A DNA stretch of 12,959 nt. Source: an uncultured Ectothiorhodospiraceae bacterium. GTDB lineage: Bacteria; Pseudomonadota; Gammaproteobacteria; UBA9214. This document shows, piece after piece, positions 5,874 to 12,482 of this stretch. The notes beneath the pieces were generated by a model. It had not been told where the DNA came from and searched no databases. It was given only the letters and a program-made list of their open reading frames with translations. How positions within the stretch are numbered: position 1 is the stretch's first letter; every line of letters starts with the position of its first letter. The translations under genes and the position numbers were made by a program. Location: positions 1 to 12,959 of the forward strand of contig CAMYKJ010000006.1 in the NCBI GenBank assembly GCA_947258945.1, written 5' to 3'.

Positions 5874-7393
5874 GGTTCATGTTTTTGTGTGTCGATCAGC
5901 CCGTCGTAATTGCCGTCGGGCGACAGGCGGTAACCGCTGATGCCGTCCCGCACGGCAACGACGTGATCCTCGTACCACAGGGGTACATAGGGCAGCTGCG
6001 CCGACAACCGCGCCTGCAGTCTGCGCCAGGATGCTGCCTGGCTATCGAGCGTGGCGCCCTGCTCTGCCTGTGTAATCAGACGGTCGGTCGGGCGGTCATC
6101 GAAGCGGCCACGATTGGCGCCGCCCGGCGGCAGGGATTCGCTGTGAAAGGCATAGCGGAAGATATCCGGCGTCTTGATGCCAACCCACATCAGGCTGTAC
6201 ATCTGAAAGCGGCCGGCCTTGATATCACCGAAAAACGTGCCCCAGTCATAACTGCGCAGGGTCATGTGGATGCCGACCTCGGCCAGTTGCTGCTGCAGGA
6301 TGGTCGCAATGCGCACCCGCACCGGATCGGTCGAGGTCTTGTAGTCGAGCCTGAGCGGATTATTCGGGTCAAACCCCGCCTCGCGCAGCAGTTGCCGTGA
6401 CCTGCCGGGATCGTGTTCCACCGGCGTGAGTGCCGGGTTACCCGCCCAGTGTTCCGGCGGCAACAGTGCGGAGGCCGAACGTGCAGCACCGCCCAGGACA
6501 TGCTCGATAATGGCCGCCCGGTCGATGGCATGCGCAATGGCCTGCCGCACCGGGAGATTGCCCGTATCCGGGTCCTGCAGGTTGAAACCGAGGTAGGCAA
6601 AATTGCTGCCGGTTCCGGACTGCACCGTGATACCAGGCCGCTTGTCCAGGTAATCCAGCAGCTCGGCCGGCAAGTCGTTTTGCAACAGGTCGATCTCGCC
6701 ACGCAACAGTTTCAGCACGCGCACGGTCGGGTCGCCGATGCGCAGGAATTCGAACACCCGGCCGTCCGCCCTGCGTATCAGTCGCAGGCGGCCCGGCTCC
6801 GGCCACCCGTCAATGCGAAAGGGACCGCTGCCAAGCGGTGCCGCGTGAAAGGGGCTGTTTCCCTCGATACCCGCGGCCGGCAGGATACCGATCACGGCAT
6901 AACCCGGAAACAGCGGATCCGCGCGGTCCAGGAAGAAGTCCAGGGTATCCTCATCCAGCACCTCGATTCGCCTGATCAGCTTGAGCGTACCGGCATGCGG
7001 TGAAGAACCACCCGGCTCGAGGATCGAACGGTAGGTTGCCGCGACATCGTATGCCGTCACGGGGCTGCCGTCATGGAAATCGGGACGCGGTCGCTGCAGG
7101 ACAAAGCGGTAGTGTCGCGGGGTGATCCGCTCCCAGGTCGCCAGTGACGGTGCCGGGCGTACCTGTTCGTCGAAGTCGACCAGACGCTGGTAGAGCAGGC
7201 GGTTGATACGTGCCGAGGTGGCATCGGTGGCATAGCGGGGATCGAGGTTGGCGGGTGCGCCGGCAAGTCCGAAGCGGATGACATCGTCCGCCGGTTGCGC
7301 ACAGGCAGTCAGCGCCAGCACGACAAGCAGCGCGAACCACCGGTGAATGACAATCACCCTGCCGTGCAACGACCTTACGCGGTCCGGCGGCAT
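5870..7393 (-). CDS. Family-5 (DppA/OppA-type) ABC solute-binding lipoprotein
   Basis: This is a periplasmic, lipid-anchored binding protein of the SBP_bac_5 family, which usually captures peptides, nickel or related solutes for a DppBC-type permease. From the ATG at 7393 (507 residues) the signal WFALLVVLALTAC ends in a lipobox with Cys31. The mature domain shows family features: FGLAGAPANLDPRYATD, LGSGPFRIDGW, and VRQAIAHAIDRAAIIEHVLGG in the helix after the hinge. A GTG at 7357 would give a more typical 19-residue lipoprotein signal and is a real alternative. The open frame upstream to 7537 is not needed. From 7393 the gene overlaps the 3' end of ygfX by 19 nt, so it appears to be the last gene of the sdh operon. 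No permease follows directly; a possible one is at the left edge of the window. The final codons run into a REP element that provides the TAG stop. Confidence 0.87.
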   Translation of the reverse strand: MPPDRVRSLHGRVIVIHRWFALLVVLALTACAQPADDVIRFGLAGAPANLDPRYATDATSARINRLLYQRLVDFDEQVRPAPSLATWERITPRHYRFVLQRPRPDFHDGSPVTAYDVAATYRSILEPGGSSPHAGTLKLIRRIEVLDEDTLDFFLDRADPLFPGYAVIGILPAAGIEGNSPFHAAPLGSGPFRIDGWPEPGRLRLIRRADGRVFEFLRIGDPTVRVLKLLRGEIDLLQNDLPAELLDYLDKRPGITVQSGTGSNFAYLGFNLQDPDTGNLPVRQAIAHAIDRAAIIEHVLGGAARSASALLPPEHWAGNPALTPVEHDPGRSRQLLREAGFDPNNPLRLDYKTSTDPVRVRIATILQQQLAEVGIHMTLRSYDWGTFFGDIKAGRFQMYSLMWVGIKTPDIFRYAFHSESLPPGGANRGRFDDRPTDRLITQAEQGATLDSQAASWRRLQARLSAQLPYVPLWYEDHVVAVRDGISGYRLSPDGNYDGLIDTQKHEP

Positions 7394-7839
7394 GAACGGT
7401 CCGCTGGCTGCGCCTGACCGAGTTCCGTCTTCAGGCGCACGCGCAGACGCCGGAAGGTCCCGGCAGGCAGCATGTCCGGCAGGATGAACAGACTGTGATG
7501 CCGTGCGCCCTGCCGATAATAAAGAATCACCAGCCACGGCATGACGAACGCCCGCGGTGCAAGTGTACCCGCTACCGCCGCACCGTCATCGTCCACGACC
7601 TCGCAATCACGGCCCTGCTTCCAGATAAAGGTCCTGAGCGGTGCCTGGCGGCGACTGACATGCCGCGACCAGTACCATACCAGACTGCCCGCACACGCCA
7701 GCAGACACGCGACCAGACCCCAGAACGGCAGTGACGTGAACGGCAGGACCGCCACACCGGCAGCATGCAGCGGCAGCAGCCACAGCGCCGCCAGGCGCGA
7801 GGTCTGCAAGTCAATGCGTAGCGGTGTCGCGTATGGCAC
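7375..7839 (-). CDS. ygfX: YgfX (CptA) family membrane protein, partner of SdhE
   Basis: Small inner-membrane protein with two closely spaced transmembrane helices (about 16-33 and 38-56) and a cytoplasmic C-terminal domain, as in YgfX. Recognisable features are PLRIDLQTSRLAAL near the start, the RAFVMPWLVILYY strand region and HHSLFILPDMLPAGTFRRLRVRL near the end. In E. coli YgfX is encoded next to SdhE (YgfY) and the two interact. It has been proposed as a toxin acting on cytoskeletal proteins, while other work links it to the SdhE flavinylation role, so the physiological role is disputed. The GTG at 7839 is chosen because it lies just before the conserved PLRIDL segment; a TTG at 7854 is also possible. 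Either start lies inside the 3' end of sdhE, so translation is probably coupled. Confidence 0.8.
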   Translation of the reverse strand: MPYATPLRIDLQTSRLAALWLLPLHAAGVAVLPFTSLPFWGLVACLLACAGSLVWYWSRHVSRRQAPLRTFIWKQGRDCEVVDDDGAAVAGTLAPRAFVMPWLVILYYRQGARHHSLFILPDMLPAGTFRRLRVRLKTELGQAQPADRSCRRTA

Positions 7840-8077
7840 GTACAAGTCGTGCAATGTCGCTGTCGGCGGGCGCCATCCGTCCCATCAGCAGTTCGAGCAG
7901 TACTGCATCGGGATATTCCAGCAGGGTGTTGAAGGTCGACCGGTCGCAGGCATCGAGGTCCGTATAGCGCAGTACCAGGAATTGACCCAGCAATTCATCG
8001 AGCTCACGCATGCCGCGGCGGCACTGCCAGGCAATGCGATTGATCGTGGCGTGATCCGTTCCATACGGTGCGTTCAT
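7811..8077 (-). CDS. sdhE: SdhE, FAD assembly factor of succinate dehydrogenase
   Basis: An 88-residue cytoplasmic helical-bundle protein that promotes covalent attachment of FAD to SdhA. It shows the family signature RIAWQCRRGMRELDELLGQF (14-33), including the RGxxE motif (Arg21, Gly22, Glu25) needed for SdhA flavinylation. The LLEYPDAVLLELLMGR segment typical of the C-terminal helices follows. The length is normal (E. coli SdhE has 88 residues). The start ATG overlaps the sdhB stop as ATGA, so sdhE is translationally coupled to sdhB. Longer open reading upstream in this frame lies inside sdhB and is not coding. Placement straight after sdhCDAB matches its role. Confidence 0.93.
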   Translation of the reverse strand: MNAPYGTDHATINRIAWQCRRGMRELDELLGQFLVLRYTDLDACDRSTFNTLLEYPDAVLLELLMGRMAPADSDIARLVRAIRDTATH

Positions 8078-8775
8078 ATCGAGCGCTTGACCATCAGTTC
8101 CTTGATACGACCGATTGCCCGGGTCGGATTGAGCCCCTTCGGGCACACCTCCATGCAGTTCATGATGGTGTGGCAGCGAAACAGCTTGAACGGGCCGGCG
8201 AGGTTCGCAAGGCGTTCGTCCGTGGCCTGGTCGCGGCTGTCGGCCAGGAAGCGCCATGACTGCAGCAGTGCGGCCGGGCCGAGGAACTTGTCCGGATTCC
8301 ACCAGAACGACGGGCAGGAGGTGGAACAGCAGCCACACAGGATACACTCGTACAGGCCATCCAGTTTTTCGCGGTCGGCCGGCGACTGCAGGCGCTCGAC
8401 TTCCGGCTCCGGATCCTTGTTGACGAGATACGGATCCACCGCGCGGTACTGCCGGTAAAACTGCTGCATGTCGATAATCAGGTCACGGACCACCGGCAGG
8501 CCCGGCATCGGCCGGATGTCGACCGGCGTCTTCAGGGAGAACAGCGGCGTGATGCAGGCCAGCAGGTTGCGGCCGTTGACGTTCATGCCGTCTGAACCGC
8601 ACACGCCCTCACCGCAGGAACGCCGGAAGGTGAGGGTCTCGTCCTGCGCCTTGAGCAGCAACAGGGCATCCAGCAGCATCATCTCCCGGTCGAGAACGTC
8701 ATCGTCCAGAAAAAACTCCTGGATGCGGGGTGACGGGTCGGTCTCCGGATTAAAACGATAGATGGTGAATTTCAT
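8074..8775 (-). CDS. sdhB: Succinate dehydrogenase iron-sulfur subunit SdhB
   Basis: The 233-residue electron-transfer subunit of complex II passes electrons from SdhA-bound FAD to the quinone site. The [2Fe-2S] ligands are Cys54, Cys59, Asp62 and Cys74 (SCGEGVCGSDG...LLAC), with Asp in place of the third Cys as in E. coli. The [4Fe-4S] and [3Fe-4S] ligands are in CILCGCCSTSCP (Cys144, 147, 150, 154) and at Cys201, Cys207 and Cys211. The order of motifs and the length are those of proteobacterial SdhB. An AGGTG ribosome-binding site lies about 10 nt before the ATG, in the 17-nt gap after sdhA. The stop codon overlaps the sdhE start. Confidence 0.97.
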   Translation of the reverse strand: MKFTIYRFNPETDPSPRIQEFFLDDDVLDREMMLLDALLLLKAQDETLTFRRSCGEGVCGSDGMNVNGRNLLACITPLFSLKTPVDIRPMPGLPVVRDLIIDMQQFYRQYRAVDPYLVNKDPEPEVERLQSPADREKLDGLYECILCGCCSTSCPSFWWNPDKFLGPAALLQSWRFLADSRDQATDERLANLAGPFKLFRCHTIMNCMEVCPKGLNPTRAIGRIKELMVKRSI

Positions 8776-8792
8776 GGGCGACTGTCACCTGC

Positions 8793-10556
8793 TCAGTAGG
8801 TGCGGGGCTTGGGCGGAAAGGAATCCACCGTCAGCGGTTTGGTCCTCACTGGTTTGTAGTCGATGGTACGGTCATGCCGGTGGTACAGGCTGTGACGCAG
8901 CCAGTTGACGTCATCCCGTTCCGGGAAGTCGATGCGTGAGTGTGCACCCCGGCTTTCCCGGCGCTTCCAGGCGGACATGATGGTCGCCACCGCGACATCC
9001 ATGAGGTTTTCCAGCTCCAGCGCCTCGATGCGCGCCGTGTTGAACACCCGGCTTTGATCACGCAGCCGTACATCCTTCATGCGTTGCTCCAGCGACAGGA
9101 CCTTGTCCACGCCTTCCTTTAATAACTCCTCGGTACGGAAAACGCCACAGTGTTCCTCCATGGTACGGGTCAGTTCCATGCGCATTGCATCGACGGATTC
9201 GCCCTCACCCTGCTGCTCCCAGCGCGCCAGGCGCTGCAACACCGGCTCGAGCGCCTGGTCGTGCAACGGCTGGTGATACTTGTTCTCGCCCAGGAACTCG
9301 ATGATCTGGTTGCCGGCCGCGCGGCCGAAGACAATGATGTCGAGCAGCGAATTGCCGCCCAGCCGGTTACCGCCATGTACCGAGACACAGGCACATTCCC
9401 CGGCCGCATACAGGCCCGGTATCGCCTCCTCGGGCCCCTGCTCGATGGGCGCGACCACCTGCCCGAAGCGATTGGTGGGAATACCACCCATAGTGTAATG
9501 CGCCGTCGGGAAGACCGGTACCGGCGCATCGCACATATCCACACCGGCAAACGTCAGTGCACTGTCACGGATCGCCGGCAGCCGTTTTTTGATCAGCTCG
9601 GCATCGAGGTGGTGCATCTGCAGCAGGACATGGTCCCGCCCGGGTCCGCAGCCGCGCCCCTCGCGAATCTCGGTGACAATGGCGCGACTGACCACATCAC
9701 GGCTGGCGAGGTCTTTGGCATTGGGGGCATAACGCTCCATGAAGCGCTCGCCCTCACTGTTGATCAGGTAACCGCCCTCGCCACGCGCGCCTTCACTGAG
9801 CAGCATACCCTTGCCGGCGATACCGGTCGGATGAAACTGCACAAATTCCATATCCTGCAGCGGCACGCCGGCACGCAGCGCCATGGCCATGCCATCTCCG
9901 GTATTGATCAGCGCATTGGTATTGGTGCGGAAAATCTGTCCCGCGCCGCCGGTCGCCAGCAGGGTGGTCTTGGACTCGATGATCAGCAGCTCACCGGTGG
10001 CGATGTCGAGCACCAGCGCACCGAGCACCTGGCCATCGGTTGCGTGCAGCAGGTCAATGGCGAAATACTCGTCGAAGAAGTGGGTGCGCGCCCGGATATT
10101 CTGCTGGTAAAGCGAGTGCAGGATGGCGTGGCCGGTACGGTCGGCCGCGGCGCAGGTACGCGCCGCCTGCTCCCCGCCGAAATGCATGCTCTGCCCGCCG
10201 AACTGGCGCTGGTAGATGCGGCCATCATCCTGCCGTGAAAACGGTACACCGAAATGTTCAAGTTCGTACACGGCCCTGGGGGCGGCCCTGCACATATATT
10301 CGATGGCATCCTGGTCACCCAGGTAGTCACTGCCCTTGACGGTATCGAACATGTGCCAGTGCCAGTCGTCCGGACGTACGTTGGCCAGCGCCGCATTGAC
10401 GCCCCCCTGGGCCGCCACCGTGTGTGACCGCGTCGGGAACACCTTGGAGACGACGGCGACATGCGCGTCGGCCCGGGACAGCTGCAGTGCCGCGCGCAGA
10501 CCGCCACCACCGGCGCCGATAATCAGGGTGTCGAATCTGCGGCGCGGGATATCCAT
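8793..10556 (-). CDS. sdhA: Succinate dehydrogenase flavoprotein subunit SdhA
   Basis: The 587-residue catalytic subunit oxidises succinate to fumarate on the cytoplasmic side of the inner membrane. The start [20 protein letters not shown] gives the Rossmann FAD-binding motif at 11-19. His45 in SHTVAAQGG is the covalent FAD attachment site, matching E. coli numbering. Active-site residues are present: His242 (FHPTG), Glu255 and Arg258 (SEGARGEGG), Arg286 (ASRDVVSR) and His353 (HYTMGG). The length is within one residue of E. coli SdhA. The ATG at 10556 follows the sdhD stop by 2 nt; the open frame extends upstream to 10970 but that part overlaps sdhD and sdhC and is not coding. The SdhE gene needed for FAD attachment is in the same operon. 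Confidence 0.98.
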   Translation of the reverse strand: MDIPRRRFDTLIIGAGGGGLRAALQLSRADAHVAVVSKVFPTRSHTVAAQGGVNAALANVRPDDWHWHMFDTVKGSDYLGDQDAIEYMCRAAPRAVYELEHFGVPFSRQDDGRIYQRQFGGQSMHFGGEQAARTCAAADRTGHAILHSLYQQNIRARTHFFDEYFAIDLLHATDGQVLGALVLDIATGELLIIESKTTLLATGGAGQIFRTNTNALINTGDGMAMALRAGVPLQDMEFVQFHPTGIAGKGMLLSEGARGEGGYLINSEGERFMERYAPNAKDLASRDVVSRAIVTEIREGRGCGPGRDHVLLQMHHLDAELIKKRLPAIRDSALTFAGVDMCDAPVPVFPTAHYTMGGIPTNRFGQVVAPIEQGPEEAIPGLYAAGECACVSVHGGNRLGGNSLLDIIVFGRAAGNQIIEFLGENKYHQPLHDQALEPVLQRLARWEQQGEGESVDAMRMELTRTMEEHCGVFRTEELLKEGVDKVLSLEQRMKDVRLRDQSRVFNTARIEALELENLMDVAVATIMSAWKRRESRGAHSRIDFPERDDVNWLRHSLYHRHDRTIDYKPVRTKPLTVDSFPPKPRTY

Positions 10557-10558
10557 CG

Positions 10559-10897
10559 TCACAGGCTGACCAGTATCAACACGCGCACCGCCCAGAAACC
10601 GCAACCGATCAGCAGGAACGCAATCAGTGTCAGTGTCAGCATGCGCAGGCCGAGGTGATGGACATAATCGAGCACCACGTCCCGCAGTCCTACCCAGCCG
10701 TGCACCAGCAGCGCGAGGATGAAGCCGGCGAAGGCGATCGCGACCAGTGGTTGCGCAACCCACGCGCGCCACGCCGGGTAATCCGGCTGCGGATGCAGGT
10801 AGAAATGCAGCAGCAGGTAGATGACAAAGCCGGCCAGGTACACCGCGCTGATGCGCTGCAGCAGCCAGGCACGCAAACCGTCCGTTGACCCGCTCAC
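10559..10897 (-). CDS. sdhD: Succinate dehydrogenase membrane anchor subunit SdhD
   Basis: The 112-residue hydrophobic anchor has three predicted transmembrane helices (about 15-35, 47-68 and 87-110). His66 in [17 protein letters not shown] corresponds to the haem b ligand of E. coli SdhD, and Asp77-Tyr78 to its quinone-site Asp82-Tyr83. The GTG start at 10897 overlaps the sdhC stop as GTGA; upstream GTG codons at 10909 and 10906 would extend into sdhC and are less likely. Together with SdhC it binds haem and ubiquinone and anchors SdhAB to the membrane. Confidence 0.92.
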   Translation of the reverse strand: MSGSTDGLRAWLLQRISAVYLAGFVIYLLLHFYLHPQPDYPAWRAWVAQPLVAIAFAGFILALLVHGWVGLRDVVLDYVHHLGLRMLTLTLIAFLLIGCGFWAVRVLILVSL

Positions 10898-11274
10898 AGC
10901 ACCCACCACAAATAAAGCAACGCAGCGGCAACAGCGGCAATATTGACCAGCCAGGCAGTGGCGCGCGCACGCGGGCGCGTGATGCCCAGTTCGAGATCGA
11001 GCAGCAGAAAACGAATCCCGCCGATCAGATGATGAAACAACGACCAGGCGATGATCACCGATCCCAGCCGGACGATGTCGTTGCTCAACCAGTCAACGGC
11101 GGCGGCAAAGCCGTCAGGACCGCGCAGGGACAGGTCCAGCAGGTAGACCAGCAACGGAAATGACAGAAACAGCAGGACACCGGAGATACGGTGTGCGATC
11201 GAGGTCACTGCACCAACCGGAAGGCGTATCCGGAAGAGATTCAGGTAAACTGGCGCAGATCGCTGTTCGCTCAT
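10894..11274 (-). CDS. sdhC: Succinate dehydrogenase cytochrome b556 subunit SdhC
   Basis: The 126-residue membrane subunit begins [19 protein letters not shown]. It contains [12 protein letters not shown] with Ser25, His28 and Arg29, matching the quinone-site SxxHR motif of E. coli SdhC (Ser27, Arg31). [14 protein letters not shown] follows, with His82 in the position of the haem ligand His84. Three transmembrane helices are evident. A TTG at 11289 could extend the frame by five residues, but the ATG at 11274 fits the family. It is the first gene of a seven-gene operon, sdhC-sdhD-sdhA-sdhB-sdhE-ygfX-lipoprotein, and is divergent from ygfZ. No clear Shine-Dalgarno sequence is present. Confidence 0.95.
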   Translation of the reverse strand: MSEQRSAPVYLNLFRIRLPVGAVTSIAHRISGVLLFLSFPLLVYLLDLSLRGPDGFAAAVDWLSNDIVRLGSVIIAWSLFHHLIGGIRFLLLDLELGITRPRARATAWLVNIAAVAAALLYLWWVL

Positions 11275-11297
11275 AGAGGGTATTTGCAACTGACGGC

Positions 11298-11306
11298 TTT
11301 ATACCA
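11298..11306 (-). promoter_or_regulatory. Extended -10 promoter element of the sdh operon
   Basis: Minus-strand TGG-TATAAA has the TGn extension and five of six -10 bases. Transcription would start near 11291, about 17 nt before the sdhC ATG. No good -35 is present at 16-18 bp, as is usual for extended -10 promoters. Start and control (for example by oxygen or carbon source) cannot be told from sequence. Confidence 0.45.
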
Positions 11307-11307
11307 T

Positions 11308-11347
11308 CGGCCGGAACCAAACACCAGCCGAAATATGCGGCCGGAAC
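11308..11347 (+). repeat. 10-bp direct repeat in the sdhC/ygfZ divergent promoter region
   Basis: CGGCCGGAAC occurs at 11308-11317 and 11338-11347, 30 bp apart start to start (about three helical turns). The first copy borders the sdh -10 element and the second lies just before the ygfZ -35. It could be a shared operator, but the motif is GC-rich and could recur by chance. Confidence 0.35.
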
Positions 11348-11351
11348 ACGG

Positions 11352-11380
11352 CTGACAGGTTCCCGCACTTGCTCTAGAAT
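11352..11380 (+). promoter_or_regulatory. Candidate sigma-70 promoter of ygfZ
   Basis: CTGACA (11352-11357, five of six to the -35 consensus) and TAGAAT (11375-11380, five of six to the -10) are exactly 17 bp apart. Transcription would begin near 11387, about 23 nt before the ATG at 11410. A second -10-like CATAAT at 11400-11405 has no matching -35. Confidence 0.6.
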
Positions 11381-11409
11381 TCATCTCCGTATCAGCTGAC
11401 ATAATCACC

Positions 11410-11607
11410 ATGAAACTGGACTGGAAAAACTTCCTCGTGGATGCAGGCGCCGAGATGGACGGCGACAGCGTCCGCGATTTCGGCAACCCGGCGCGCGAGG
11501 CACGGGCCGCACTGGGTGGCACGGTTTTCGCCAACCTCGGGTTCATGGGCGTTATCGCTGTGCACGGTGCTGATTCGGCAGCGTGGATGAGGGGGCGAGC
11601 CAGTTAA
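11410..11607 (+). CDS. ygfZ: YgfZ folate-binding protein, N-terminal fragment (frame-broken gene)
   Basis: Residues 1-62 form the N-terminal part of a YgfZ/GcvT-like protein, with NLGFMGVIAVHGADSAAWMRG aligning to the TITGADSEKYMQG region of E. coli YgfZ. After MRG the frame reads only RAS and stops at 11605-11607. The protein continues in another frame (from about 11598, at SQLSAFCTPKGRIL), but roughly 11 residues that normally follow the MQG motif are missing. YgfZ uses a folate to help maintain or repair Fe-S enzymes and protects against oxidative stress. As read, the gene cannot make a full YgfZ. A good promoter precedes it, and it is divergent from the sdh operon. Confidence 0.75.
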   Translation: MKLDWKNFLVDAGAEMDGDSVRDFGNPAREARAALGGTVFANLGFMGVIAVHGADSAAWMRGRAS

Positions 11608-12431
11608 GTGCCTTTTGCACACCCAAGGGCCGCATCCTGGGCCTGATGCGACTTTTCCACAGCGGTGACACCTACTACCTGCGGCTGCCACTGGATTCGC
11701 TGGATGCCGTGCTGCAGCGCCTGCGCATGTACGTATTGCGTGCCGACGTCACGCTCGAGGATGCCACCGAGAATTTCCTGCGTATCGGCATCTCCGGCGA
11801 GCAGGCACCCGCGCACCTGACAGGGGCCGGGCTTGAAGTACCGGACGCAATCGATGCCGTGACCCGTTCCGCTGACAGCACGGTGATTCGTGTACCGGGC
11901 AGCATACCGCGCTTCGAGCTGTACCTGACGTCGCTGGAATCGGCAAAGTCGATCTGGAACGCCGTCAATGTCCACGCGGCCCCGGTGGGGGAGCCGGTCT
12001 GGCGCCTGCTCGATATCCAGGCCGGCATCCCGAATATCTTTGCCGCCACGTCCGAATTATTTGTGCCGCAGATGACCAACCTGCAACTGATCAACGGCGT
12101 CAACTTCCAGAAAGGCTGTTATCCGGGCCAGGAAATCGTTGCCCGCATGCAGTACCTGGGCACACTCAAACGCCGCATGTACCTGGGTCACATCGAGGGG
12201 GGCGAGCCCGCCGCCCCCGGTGACGAGTTGTTCGCTGCCGCAGACCCTGAACAGGCGGCCGGCCGGATCGTGGATTCGCAGGCACACCCGGACGGCGGGC
12301 AGCTGGCCCTGGCAGTGCTGCAGATCAGTGCTGCAGAAACCGGCGGGCTGCACCTCGATTCAGCCACCGGCGCCCCGTTCGGCCTGCTGTCACTGCCCTA
12401 CCCGTTTGAGTCCCCCGCAAGCGCCGACTGA
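11583..12431 (+). CDS. ygfZ: YgfZ folate-binding protein, main C-terminal part (frame-broken gene)
   Basis: From SQLSAFCTPKGRILGLMRLF (near 11598) this frame carries most of YgfZ: the first GcvT-like domain, a linker, and the diagnostic motif KGCYPGQEIVAR (starting at 12111). That motif's Cys is the family's essential residue. The C-terminal beta-barrel domain follows and ends at 12431. YgfZ acts in the cytoplasm in folate-linked Fe-S cluster protein maintenance. The five residues before SQL are read from the end of the other frame. Without the N-terminal 62 residues and the missing segment the protein is probably non-functional, unless the break is a sequence error. msrB follows 51 nt downstream on the same strand. 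Confidence 0.85.
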   Translation: MDEGASQLSAFCTPKGRILGLMRLFHSGDTYYLRLPLDSLDAVLQRLRMYVLRADVTLEDATENFLRIGISGEQAPAHLTGAGLEVPDAIDAVTRSADSTVIRVPGSIPRFELYLTSLESAKSIWNAVNVHAAPVGEPVWRLLDIQAGIPNIFAATSELFVPQMTNLQLINGVNFQKGCYPGQEIVARMQYLGTLKRRMYLGHIEGGEPAAPGDELFAAADPEQAAGRIVDSQAHPDGGQLALAVLQISAAETGGLHLDSATGAPFGLLSLPYPFESPASAD

Positions 12432-12473
12432 CGGTCAGGCACCGAACTCCGCAACGATTGTGCGGTCTGACCG
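12432..12473 (+). other. Nested inverted repeat between ygfZ and msrB
   Basis: Outer arms CGGTCAG (12432-12438) and CTGACCG (12467-12473) are perfect complements, and an inner stem CCGCA (12449-12453) / TGCGG (12461-12465) lies between them. The first arm begins right after the ygfZ stop, and the last ends 9 nt before the msrB ATG at 12483. No T-tract follows, so it is not an intrinsic terminator. It may fold in the intercistronic mRNA and affect msrB translation. Confidence 0.4.
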
Positions 12474-12482
12474 GGTAATCCC

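Noticed and set aside
7394..7537. Upstream extension of the solute-binding lipoprotein
   Set aside because: It overlaps ygfX, has no family similarity, and would place the lipobox far too deep in the protein.
10557..10970. Long N-terminal extension of SdhA
   Set aside because: The upstream open frame overlaps sdhD and sdhC in another frame, and SdhA homologues start at the [16 protein letters not shown] segment.
11583..11607. Programmed frameshifting or internal start to rescue ygfZ
   Set aside because: The conserved segment after MRG is absent from the DNA, and the GTG at 11583 has no ribosome-binding site.
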